Shown in pieces: positions 1-10,100 of a stretch of 64,000 nucleotides of DNA. Under the pieces are notes generated by a model, which saw only the letters and a list, made by a program, of their open reading frames with translations, was not told the DNA's origin and ran no database searches. Numbering within the stretch: the first letter of the stretch is position 1; every line of letters starts with the position of its first letter. The DNA is from Patellaria atrata CBS 101060 (lineage: Eukaryota; Ascomycota; Dothideomycetes; Patellariales; Patellariaceae): positions 154,875 to 218,874 of the forward strand of contig MU006089.1 of the NCBI GenBank assembly GCA_010093705.1, read 5' to 3'. A program made the translations under genes and the position numbers.

Positions 1-1
1 G

Positions 2-343
2 CTTGGGGACGAGCATCCTTCCACGCTGACCAGCATGGCTAACCTGGCGTCGACGTACAGGAATCAGGGTGTGAGCGGCCTCTAGTAATTGTGTTCCAAC
101 TATCTAGTCCAGATGCTATCTACAATCAAGATAAAGAAGAAGAGAAGAGTCTGAAGGCAGGTTTGAGGAAAATATTACTGGCTGATCTTCGGATGCAGGG
201 CGCGCTCATACCACTAGGCTCTAGCCTGTTACACAGGGGCGGTGGAAGGAAGCTGAAGAGCTGGAGGTGCAAGTGATGGAGACGAGCTCGAGGGTGCTTG
301 GGGACGAGCATCTTCCACGCTGACCAGCATGGCCAACCTCGCA
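2..343. repeat. Direct repeat of about 44 bp, two copies about 296 bp apart
   Basis: A stretch reading GCTTGGGGACGAGCATC at the left edge recurs at about 297-343 with the same downstream sequence (CCACGCTGACCAGCATGG, then CAACCT). The copies differ by a few bases. The DNA between them holds no recognisable gene. The position beside transposon remnants suggests part of a degraded repeat, but the family is not identified. Confidence 0.6.
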
Positions 344-748
344 TTCACGTTAAAGTGTCAGGGCTCTTTAAGCAGAGCAATTTCCTTAATAGAGGACTGC
401 TATAAGCTTCAGACGGTAGTCTTAGGGCCTCAACATCCCTATACTATATCATCTCGCGAAACCCTCACAACATGGCGGCTAGAGGCTATGGAACTTAGCA
501 TGTAGATTTTCTTTAAAGCGGCGGGCTAGACGTGATACGAAAACAGCATAGCTAAGGCAGAGCAGTTCGCTTACCAATTATCGTGAGGTGTTATATATAT
601 AAGAATGGTACATTATATTGCCACTGCCACTAGGGAGAATGGGCGAACCGTTCCAGTCACAGTATACGCTTGCAACGGCGGCGTTCTGTGCAGGTTTTCG
701 ATCTTTGTACCATGCCCTCGTCCGCTGCCATGCCCACTATGCCCAGGC

Positions 749-1283
749 CACTGTCAAGGCTCAACCTCAGATGAAAGCTGAAAGCTGAAAGGTATATTGC
801 TATATGTTGTCAGATATATGAATAGCTGATAGATTGAAGAATGTCGCTTGATTCTACAAACGAGAGCTGCAGAGAAACAATGGCAAAGCTTTTTTGCACA
901 AAGTTAGGCAAACAGGTGTTATTCAAGTTTTTAGCAAAAACTCAAATCTCTACCGTCAGATGGTTAATACACGCAGGAGATATAGATAGAGTAGAAGCAT
1001 AGAGTCTACAGAAGATAACAAGATGTATAGCATAGAAATGGAAATTAGAAAAGAGATGGTGAAGAGGAAGAAAGACGGTTTTCCAACAATTTCCTTTATA
1101 TGGAGATTAAACGTAATGGCTTTCCTTTACATATGAATCACCAGTGGGTAAAACTACTGAAGACTTCACTAATCATATAAGGGCCCTGAAAAGGGATTTA
1201 TGTATGTAGGGAGTTGCGCCATAGCTTGAAGGCTGCATGCGCAGTATTGTAGATAATACAATATAATGGAATAAAAAAAAAAA
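749..1283 (+). mobile_element. LINE 3' end, copy A, broken, with poly(A) tail
   Basis: The stretch 880-1060 matches, with many substitutions, the coding tail of the second LINE copy at 1585-1770 (shared runs such as CAAAGTTAGG and GATGGTTAATACA/GATGGCTAATGCA). It continues into a 3' untranslated segment (about 1085-1271) that is shared with 3916-4101 and ends in an A-rich run at 1272-1283. The stretch from 749 to about 812 resembles the beginning of the solo LTR at 1798 and may be a separate LTR scrap. No open frame survives. Non-LTR elements commonly insert as 5'-truncated copies with a poly(A) end, which fits this layout. Confidence 0.6.
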
Positions 1284-1910
1284 GGTAATACAATACAACG
1301 GAACTAAAAAAAAGGGAAGCATTATATGCGCATCTGTAGAGACCCGGTGCATTTCTCACTTAGTATACCTAAGTCCAATTCACAGAAAAAGATCCAAGCG
1401 GCCTACATCCAACTTAAGAATGGTATTGGATTCTTTAAGTCTTACTCTAAAGTGATTGGAAAAGATGAGGAAGGGAAGTCCTTTGGAAACTGCCAATCAC
1501 TTCAAACACCAACACACCTTATCTTACGTTGCTCTAACTACTCTAGAGAACGTAAAGAAATGAGAAAACTACTCAGATCAGATCTAACAATGACAAAGCT
1601 TTTTGGCACAAAGTTAGGTAAATAAGTGTTACTAAAATATATAGAAAGAACTCAAATTTCTACTGCTAGATGGCTAATGCATGCAGGAGACGTAAATAGA
1701 GTAGAAGAGTAGATTCTACAAAAGATAACTAGATGTATGGCATAGAACTGGAAACCAAGAACCGATGGAAATGAGAAAGAATAGATGCTTCTACAATTGT
1801 CAAGGCTCAACCTCAGATGAGAGCTGAAAGGTATATTGCTGTATGTACATGAAGCTTAAACTTAAGGAAAGAAAATAAAAGAGAGTATCAGAACAGCGTG
1901 AGCTGTTCTA

Positions 1911-3746
1911 ACGTGCCGCATCGGTCAGTGGCCACTATGGTTATCAGTCAGTGGCCACACCCCACTAAACCAACCGCGCTTTTTAGCTAATAGCGCTATA
2001 ACAACAAAATTGATTAAGCTAGAAATTAAGATAGAGATTCCTTAGATAGTAGTACATTGACGCCTGTTATAACTTTGGATATAGCACTTTGAGCATGTTG
2101 GTGGTGCGCGCTGGCGCGTAGTAGAGCCCTCGCTCGCCACCACCTCTGGTACCACATTATCCAGCTGCTCTACTAGCTGCTAGCCTGCCTGCGCCTGTAA
2201 AGCTCCTCCGTGAGCAATATACCTACGGCGGATATCCTGCTTCTGTCTACGGCGGTAAGATGCAGCTCGTAGCTCAGTAACCTCTCTAGTAAGGAGCGCA
2301 GTCTGAGCTAGTGCCATATGGCAGCTTTTAATAACTTGGTTAACTGCCTAGCTTGTAGGGCTCTATAAGTTGCGCTGGAGAAGCTACTTAATAAGGTGAG
2401 CCTGTTGCTCAAGCTGAGTAGTAGTATGAGGTGTCTCTGCTGTCCAGGGCTCTCCGTGTGAGGTTGATGGAGTTGATGGAGTCTTGTTAATAACCGTTAG
2501 CGATGATAGTATACGCTGTGGATCAGCTGGCACGAGGCCTATAGCCTGGAAACCACTTCTAATTGTCTGCTCTATGAACACTATAGGCCGTGCCTCTCTA
2601 TAGAGTAGTAGGAAGTCGAGCTTGTCAATATAGTGGATACCCTGCCGAGCTAGCTCCTGTACACCCTGTCCGTATACTCGCTTGAGAGGAGAGAAGCAGC
2701 TGACGTCAAGCGGCTAGAGAAGGTGTGACGTATATACAGGCATATAAAGGGTAACTATCCTATTCTCTAGATAGAAGGTGTCGAATTCTGGTGTTATATG
2801 GCTACTATGGCCGTCAACGATAAGTAATCGATAGGTACCGACTATACGCGCCCTTGTAGAGCTATTAAAGTGCTGTAGCCAGGCGAAACCAAGCTGATCA
2901 GTCGTCTAGCCATTATCACTGACTGCTAGCATCCAGTTGGTAGGTAGGTCTTGGTACCAGCTTGCCTGGTGGACCTTGCCTGCGAAGATAATAAAGGGTG
3001 GAATCGCCCATCCAGACGCGTTAATACATTCAATAGCTGTGACCCACTCGCGATTGCCTGGCTGTATAACTGCTCGCCGACCTATTGTATCTGAGCTTGT
3101 AATGACTTTTGATGTTGCTATAACCCCCATCATAAACCCAGTCTCGTCGAAATTGTACGTATCTTCATCAAGAATGCCGTATAATAGGCGCGTTACCTTA
3201 ACACGCTTAAACCACGCGTTAATTGTCTCTAGATTCTCGCACCTGGCACGCTATGAGTGGAATCGACGATTCCACTTTGTCTGTAGCTCTGGCTGAGCCT
3301 TGATAAATCGATTGACCCAGCATTTCCCGACTGGCTGGGGGGGAGTTGTCTGGCCGCGCGCAGCTAGTAGATGATCTGCCATCCGCCGTACGTCGATTAT
3401 CTATGGTGGAAATCCGCGTCGGTCGAGCTCTAGTATCCACTGTACTAGAGACTGCTCCTCTAGTTGGTGTAGCTTTCGTTTCTGGGCATTGGTCGTAGCT
3501 TAGGGGAGGATACCATGGACGCGTCGGCGTAGCGTGGTTCGGGGGACGTTATATACTGCTGCAGCCTTTTTATAGCTTAAAATTTGCTTATTCTGAATTG
3601 CCTGCTTTGATAGAGCTAGACTACCTTCCTTCTGGAGCTGCTGGGCGCTGTGTTGTAGTGGCATCGCGGGTTTGGTGGAAGACGTGTCGCGATTTTGGTG
3701 GGGTGTGGCCACTGACTGATAGTGGCCACTGACCGATGCGGCACGT
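1911..3746 (-). mobile_element. Fot1/pogo-type (Tc1-mariner) DNA transposon, full length, inactivated
   Basis: Terminal inverted repeats of about 50 bp run from ACGTGCCGCATCGGTCAG at the left and appear as their reverse complement at the right. The left copy has 6 extra bases (GGTTAT). The element is 1,836 bp and is flanked by TA (1909-1910 and 3747-3748), the target duplication of this superfamily. Each inverted repeat carries two related CAGTGGCCAC blocks, which may be transposase-binding sites (inference). A second copy of the host repeat at 3837-3853 shows the same site without an insertion. Its single gene lies on the minus strand and is described separately. Confidence 0.9.
2060..3664 (-). 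pseudogene. Fot1/pogo transposase (DDE_1), one frame with many stops
   Basis: One minus-strand frame from the ATG at 3664 down to about 2060 reads as a pogo-family transposase. In order it has a helix-turn-helix of the psq type (SYKKAAAVYNVPRTTLRRR, near 3590-3530), a CENP-B-like DNA-binding stretch (WVNRF...), the first catalytic Asp in NFDETGFMMG (about 3150), the second in LLIVDGH (about 2820), and the third in LLQPLDV. A Cys-rich tail (CSKCY) ends it. About eight codons in that same frame are TAG or TAA, while no frameshift is needed to follow the protein. Typical family residues at those places (for example Trp in S-D-N-G-W-T-T) suggest C-to-T or G-to-A changes, as expected from RIP. The element cannot encode a working transposase. 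Confidence 0.85.
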
Positions 3747-4118
3747 TATTAAAGTACAACATGACTAAGCTACTGGATCATGCATGGAGCTTAAATTTAA
3801 GGAAAGAAAGTAAGAGAAAGTGCCAGAACAGCGTAAGCTGTTCTATTAAAGTATAGCATAGCTAAGCCGCTGGATCATCCAAGGCACTTATACCTATCGG
3901 GTCTAACCCGTGACAACAATTTCCTTTATATGGATTTTAGAGGTCTTAGCTTTCCTTTGTAAATAATATTAGTGGACTAAGCCACTAGAGACTTCACTAA
4001 GCATATGAGGGCCCTGAAAAGGGATTTATGTATATAGGAAGTTGCGCCATAGCTTGAAGGCTGCATGCTCAGTATTGTAGATAATGCAATACAATGGAAT
4101 TAAAAAAAAAAAAAAAAG

Positions 4119-5075
4119 AAAAGAGAGATACATCAAGGGGTTGGAGCCTGTGGGTGGAATGAGCGGGGAAGTTTGCGAGTATAATACGATGATTGATACA
4201 ATAGTTGATAAATGGAAGAGTTAGGTGAGATCCGTGGCCATCAACGAGTAGTAATCTCCAGTCACGCCCGTTTCTAGCTTTTTGCTTTTGTCTGAGGCTC
4301 AAAAACGTTGGTTAACCACTCTATTCCAAGCTGATTATTTGTCCAGCCAGTGGGGGAGGAAGCAAAAGAACACTCGTCAACCAGGGGCTTATAATCTTGG
4401 AACCACGTATCTTGAAGATCTCCCGATACGGCTTCATAGATCAGGGCAAGTGGAAGGGCAGTTCCGTCAGCACATATAGTAGCAACGAGTGTAATCCACT
4501 CTCTGCTACCGTCTTGAATAACGTGCTTTAACCTCCCTGATTCCCACGATGCTTTTGAGAAATATCTCCACTGTTTTCCTAAAACTCCGATCATGAAGCC
4601 CTTCTCGTCCATATTATAGAAGTTGTGTTTTTGGATACTGTATTGCTTAATCATCGCGCTTAAGATGTTATAGAATGCATTCCAGTGCTTTTCTGACTCA
4701 GCTGACTTTCGTACGACGTCTATGGGGGTCAAATAGGCCGATTTTTATTAAAGCCCCAAGGTTGCCTTGGATCCAGCGGCTTGGCCATGAAAGTGACGGT
4801 AGCTTGCCTGCTATTTCGCCTGCGCAGATTCGTACCATTGCTGGAGTAGGCGCTAGACCACGGATAGAAACGTTATTTATATAATTGACGAGAAGCCTGC
4901 TCTAGATATTATTAAGAAATTGCTGATTTCCGTATGCGGTATCCCTAGACTGTGTTTTATTCCTATAGCGCCTTGACAGCGTGGTACGATTAACTCCATA
5001 TTCTTTAGCAATCCGAGTAATATTTGGATCATCTGAGATACGTAATGCAGCAAGCGCCTCGTCAATTGGAGCCAT
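4119..5075 (-). pseudogene. Second pogo-type transposase, truncated by a LINE
   Basis: Reading leftwards from an ATG at 5075, the frame begins with a psq-type helix-turn-helix (ITRIAKEYGVNRTTLSRRYR). After interruptions it continues at 4732-4274 with a DDE_1 core (NFYNMDEKGFMIG, then SREWITLVATICADG, then GWTNNQLGIEWL). A frame change near 4290 leads into LLLVDGHGSH and HRLQPLDVSLF. The protein then stops abruptly where the poly(A) tail of the LINE begins, so the C-terminus is missing. It differs from the Fot1 copy at 1911-3746 and belongs to another subfamily. No terminal inverted repeat was found on its right side. It has in-frame stops and at least one frameshift. Confidence 0.8.
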
Positions 5076-5339
5076 ATTGGTGGAGATATTTAATTTTGAA
5101 GTAACCATATAGCTTTGTGGGAATGCCGTGCAACAGCCGATCCGTGCACGACACCGCACAGACTTCTAAAGCTACATCAAGAAACATAAAAATGCGATGA
5201 TTCTAGCGGGGGTGTTGTGTGCGATGATGTGGTGTAGCAAAGAGGTCACGATGTTTCGAAAGTCACAGTAGCTCTGAAAATCTCCAACACGAACTCCTGG
5301 AGATCCTGACGATCTTCCAACATAAGGCTATCGGGGATC

Positions 5340-7145
5340 AGCCGGGTGATTATTACCAAGACTCGTTCCATGTCCACTGATTCTATGATCCCTTGGGAAC
5401 TTTGGCCGGAAATTGTGGCAGCAGCGGTGTTTATTAACAATCGGACACCTCATCGATCGCTTTACTGGAAGACACCCTTTCAAGTAGTAACAGGGCGAAA
5501 ACCGAATATATCTCACCTTAAAACATATGGTTGCCGAGCATACGTCCTAGATAAGCACATTCCACGTCTCTAAAAGCTCCAACCTAGAGCAATGATTGGA
5601 TATCTTGTAGGCTACGATTCCACAAACATCTACAAGATCTGGGTTCCTAGTAGGAAACAAGTGTTTCGTTCTAGAGATGTCACATTTGACGAAGAAAAAT
5701 TCTATGTTCCAGGCGAGTTAGATTTTGGCCACGTACTGCGAGAAAAGGCTGAGGAGATTATTATTATGCTTGAAGCACCCTATTCGATTACTCGGATTCA
5801 AAAAGTTGACGAACCTATGCTCCTTGAAGATATCGTGGACCCTGAGGCGACTCAAGCTTACAATCTGAAGCAAATGGGGCAAATAGCAGTTGGCAATACT
5901 AAAGATAGAAGGGTGGACCTGTCCGGAACATTCCCTACCCCTCCTCCAGATACACCTTCAATCTCAGAACAAGCACAGCCGCCAGCTAGGACAGCTAGAA
6001 ATGCAGACGAAGCGCAAGAAACGGGGTCCAGTGCTCCTATGCTGACAGTAAAGGGTTCAGCTGGTGCTACGGAAGACCCCGGGGCCGCGCCGCCCAGCTT
6101 CACACTCTCAGGTCATCCATGGCAGAGGCAATCGTCGTCTTTGGGGACTGACGAAGAAGGAGAGGTAATAGATGTGGAAAGCGGGCAAGATAAACCCACC
6201 CAGGAAGAGTTAGTGGAGTAGTATATTTAAAGCGAGCTCTATACCAGCCAGAATAGGGGTCCAGGGGTAAACACCCGTCGGAATCGGGCCCCACGGGCCA
6301 CAGAGATTTCCTCCCAGATGGCCGAAACTAACGTACTCCCAGAGGGCTCAAGACGGGCCCGAAAACCACGCAAATGCGACGATTCAGCTGTATTCCATAC
6401 TCAGCATATAGCAAAACAGTTGTTAGACCTGAAACCGGCTCATCAAGACGATCTGCCAAACCCACCCAAATACTACAAGGACGTTTTGAAGCACCCCTAT
6501 AGGGCTTAGTTCCTCGCCGCTATGGAGCTAGAGATGTCAGCGCTTCAAAGCCGTGGCACGTACGAGCCAGTCAGCTCGTAGGATAGTAATAGTACTAAGC
6601 AGATAGTGCTACTCATCTGGGTGTTCACGTACAAAACTAACGCAGAGGGATTCCTGACGAAGACAAACGCACGACTTTGTATTAGAGGCGGTTTACACGA
6701 AACAGAACTCGACACTTACATAGCTACCCTCGCCGTCCGTACAATCAGGGCCATACTAATCATAGCAGCCGCTTCTGGTCTCGAAGCTGTACAGCTAGAC
6801 GCAGCCAATGCCTTTGTCAACAGTGATCTAGACGAAGAAGTATACTGCAGATATCCGGACGGGTTCCACAAACCGGGGCTTGCCATGAAGCTTCGCAAAG
6901 CGTTATACGGACTGAAGAGATCGCCCAAGCTCTGGTATCAGTTATTTTCGAAAACACTATAAGAGCTAGGGATAATGCCGGTTCCTAGTGTCAATTGCTT
7001 ATTTACGGATGGTACATTATCAGTGTTTTTCTACGTGGACGACATGGCGCTATTAGCACGTTCTCGGTTTGCAACGAAGCTCCAAGAGTTTAAAAACAAG
7101 GTGATGGGAAAGTTTCCAATGCGAGATCTTAGAGATCTCCAGTAG
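5340..7145 (+). mobile_element. Ty1/copia retrotransposon fragment (fossil), arm 1 of an inverted repeat
   Basis: The fragment encodes the C-terminal part of a copia integrase (blocks such as NRTPHRSLYWKTPF and GRKPNISHLKTYGCRAYVLD), the Pro-rich linker that follows it, and the first part of the copia reverse transcriptase (QLDAANAFVNSDLDEEVY, LRKALYGLKRSPKLWY, FYVDDMALLAR). It is broken in several places and lacks gag, protease, RNase H and LTRs. From about 5714 to 7145 it is almost identical to the reverse complement of 7906-9337, while the first 370 bp match only at a clearly lower level. This points to a recent duplication or conversion. It cannot encode a functional element. Confidence 0.9.
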
Positions 7146-7147
7146 GC

Positions 7148-10100
7148 TTCCATTCTACGTTTATCCGGTCATGCTAAACCTCTTGCCTCAGCCAGAGGTG
7201 GTAGATATCCACGTACCGGAGCTTTGTTGATTGAGGATCAGGTGCCTTCAAGAGGCGTATCGTCTATTGATTGTCACACCATATCGAGCTCCGGTGTTCG
7301 GGATCAAATCCAACCGATTCAAAGAACCGATTCCATACTACCATCTCTCTGGTAGCGAAGCTCAGAGCCAGTAGCTCGGCTTTAGTGCTTGAGGTGGGGA
7401 CTATCTTCTACTTTGAAGCCTACTAGTCAATTGGGCCACCGAAAAGTGAGAATAGGAACCCCTGAGAGCTCCGTCTATTAGGGTTATCTGCAAATATTGC
7501 ATCAGAAGAGCTTGTAAACACCCTTCCAGTCGACGTTCCGTCGTACTGAATTGCAAGGTGCTTGTGGTGCTTCAGATAAGCTAACACCTGATTTGCACCC
7601 TTAAGGTTTTCGCTTAACGGATTCCTAAGAAATTCCACCAGTTTGCTGTGGGCTTTGGCGATGTCGGGTCTGGTTATATTGCTTAGCCAGCTGATAGAGC
7701 CGACCCGAGTGTTGTATACCGATATTCCGCTTGGTGGTGCCTCGTCCGACACGTTCTAAACGAACTCTTCGGTGAGAAGGGGTGTATGCCTCGCACGATA
7801 GTTCTGAAGCTCAAATCTGTTGACAATCTTGTCGATATAGGCGTCTTGACACAACCATATGGATTTCAAATTTGGCCTTTTGCGTATGATACGTATGCCC
7901 AAAAAATACTGGAGATCTCCAAGATCTCGCATTGGAAACTTTCCCATCACCTTGTCTTTAAACTCTTGGAGCTTCGTTGCAAACCGAGAACGTGCTAATA
8001 GCGCCATGTCGTCCACGTAGAAAAACACTGATAATGTACCATCCGTAAATAAGCAATTGACACCAGGAACCGGCATCATCCCCAGCTCTTACAGTGTTTT
8101 CGAAAACAACTGATACCAGAGCTTGGGCGATCTCTTCAGTCCGTATAACGCTTTGCGAAGCTTCATGGCAAGCCCCGGTTTATGGAACCCGTCCGGATAT
8201 CTGCAGTATACTTCTTCGTCTAGATCACTGTTGACAAAGGCATTGGCTGCGTCTAGCTGTACAGCTTCGAGACCAGAAGCGGCTGCTATAATTAGTATAG
8301 CCCTGATTGTACGGACGGCGAGGGTAGCTATGTAAGTGTCGAGTTCTGTTTCGTGTAAACCGCCTCTAATATAAAGTCGTGCGTTTGTCTTCGTCAGGAA
8401 TCCCTCTGCGTTAGTTTTGTACGTGAACACCCAGATGAGTAGCACTATCTGCTTAGTACTATTACTATCCTACGAGCTGACTGGCTCGTACGTGCCACGG
8501 CTTTGAAGCGCTGACATCTCTAGCTCCATAGCGGCGAGGAACTAAGCCCTATAGGGGTGCTTCAAAACGTCCTTGTAGTATTTGGGTGGGGTTGGCAGAT
8601 CGTCTTGATGAGCCGGTTTCAGGTCTAACAACTGTTTTGCTATATGCTGAGTATGGAATACAGCTGAATCGTCGCATTTGCGTGGTTTTCGGGCCCGTCT
8701 TGAGCCCTCTGGGAGTACGTTAGTTTCGGCCATCTGGGAGGAAATCTCTGTGGCCCGTGGGGCCCGATTCCGACGGGTGTTTACCCCTGGACCCCTATTC
8801 TGGCTGGTATAGAGCTCGCTTTAAATATACTACTCCACTAACTCTTCCTGGGTGGGTTTATCTTGCCCGCTTTCCACATCTATTACCTCTCCTTCTTCGT
8901 CAGTCCCCAAAGACGACGATTGCCTCTGCCATGGATGACCTGAGAGTGTGAAGCTGGGCGGCGCGGCCCCGGGGTCTTCCGTAGCACCAGCTGAACCCTT
9001 TACTGTCAGCATAGGAGCACTGGACCCCGTTTCTTGCGCTTCGTCTGCATTTCTAGCTGTCCTAGCTGGCGGCTGTGCTTGTTCTGAGATTGAAGGTGTA
9101 TCTGGAGGAGGGGTAGGGAATGTTCCGGACAGGTCCACCCTTCTATCTTTAGTATTGCCAACTGCTATTTGCCCCATTTGCTTCAGATTGTAAGCTTGAG
9201 TCGCCTCAGGGTCCACGATATCTTCAAGGAGCATAGGTTCGTCAACTTTTTGAATCCGAGTAATCGAATAGGGTGCTTCAAGCATAATAATAATCTCCTC
9301 AGCCTTTTCTCGCAGTACGTGGCCAAAATCTAACTCTCCTAGTTCATAGAAGTGATCTTCGTCGAATTTGACATCTCTTGACCTGAAAACCCTCTTTCTG
9401 CTGGGAACCCAGATCTTGTAGATGTTTGTGGAACGGTATCCGACGAGATAGCCAATTAAAGCTTTTGGTTGGAGCTTTTGTAAGCGTGGAATATGCTTGT
9501 CGAGTACATATGCCCTACAGCCGTACGTTTTGAGATGGCCAACGTCCGGCTTTCTTCCTGTCACAAGCTCAAAAAGAGTTTTCCAGTTGAGCGCTCGATG
9601 GGGAGTCCGGTTGCTTATGTACGCCACTGCTGCCACCACTTCTGGCCATAATTCCCACAGAATCAACGCATCCGTTGTCAACGTACGTGCCTTAGTTAGT
9701 ATAACCCTTTCAGAGCATTTAGCACCACTGTTTTGGCCCGGTGTATCTGGAGCTGAAGGCCCTACAACCGTTCCGGTCTCGTCTAACAGCTGTTGGTGTG
9801 TTTTTCCGAAGGACGTTTCGTTGTCACTATGGAATGTCTGAACTTTCTTTCCGAATTGAGTTTCCGTCCGTTTGAAGTACTTTCTGTTGCTTATATTCGC
9901 AACTTGCTTTGGACGTTTCTAGATCAATCCAGAAGGAGTAGATGGCCGTTGTTAGCCAGGAGGGAAAGATGATGTCAAAGGACACTCTTTGTAAGATACG
10001 TATTGCCGGATTCTCCAGCCCGCGTGGTCGTCTGCTTACAAATTCAGTTGCTTTTGAGACAGCACAGGCTTCACACTCAATAGTAGATGCACTCGACTAT

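Larger units (their letters stand above)
1798..3915. mobile_element. Solo LTR (fossil), interrupted by a Fot1/pogo transposon
   Basis: The segment starts TGTCAAGG and ends CCGTGACA, giving the TG...CA ends and short inverted tips expected of an LTR. It is flanked by the 5-bp direct repeat ACAAT (1793-1797 and 3916-3920). Without the inserted Fot1 element and its duplicated TA it is about 280 bp. It contains a near-duplicate unit of roughly 97 bp, the first copy split by Fot1 and the second at about 3780-3878. No internal retrotransposon genes accompany it, so it reads as a solo LTR left by recombination. The parent family is not identifiable here. It is older than the Fot1 copy inside it. Confidence 0.65.
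1322..4117 (+). mobile_element. LINE 3' region, copy B, split by a solo LTR that itself carries Fot1
   Basis: A 99-residue frame at 1326-1625 encodes what looks like the extreme C-terminus of a fungal LINE (Tad-type) polyprotein: a C-x-S-L-Q-T-P-x-H-L-x-x-x-C-S-N-Y-S-R-E-R-K block, typical of the Cys/His knuckle that ends the ORF2 of such elements. The 3' half then breaks at 1797 and resumes at 3916, where the 3' untranslated part shared with copy A continues to an A-run at 4102-4117. The intervening DNA is a later insertion bounded by ACAAT on both sides. The poly(A) end abuts the C-terminal part of a pogo-type transposase, so this LINE appears to have landed in that gene. The 5' end is truncated; no reverse transcriptase domain is present in the window. 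Confidence 0.65.

Noticed and set aside
126-344. A 72-codon minus-strand frame near the left edge
   Set aside because: It spans one of the 44-bp repeats, has no recognised motif and lies in repeat debris.
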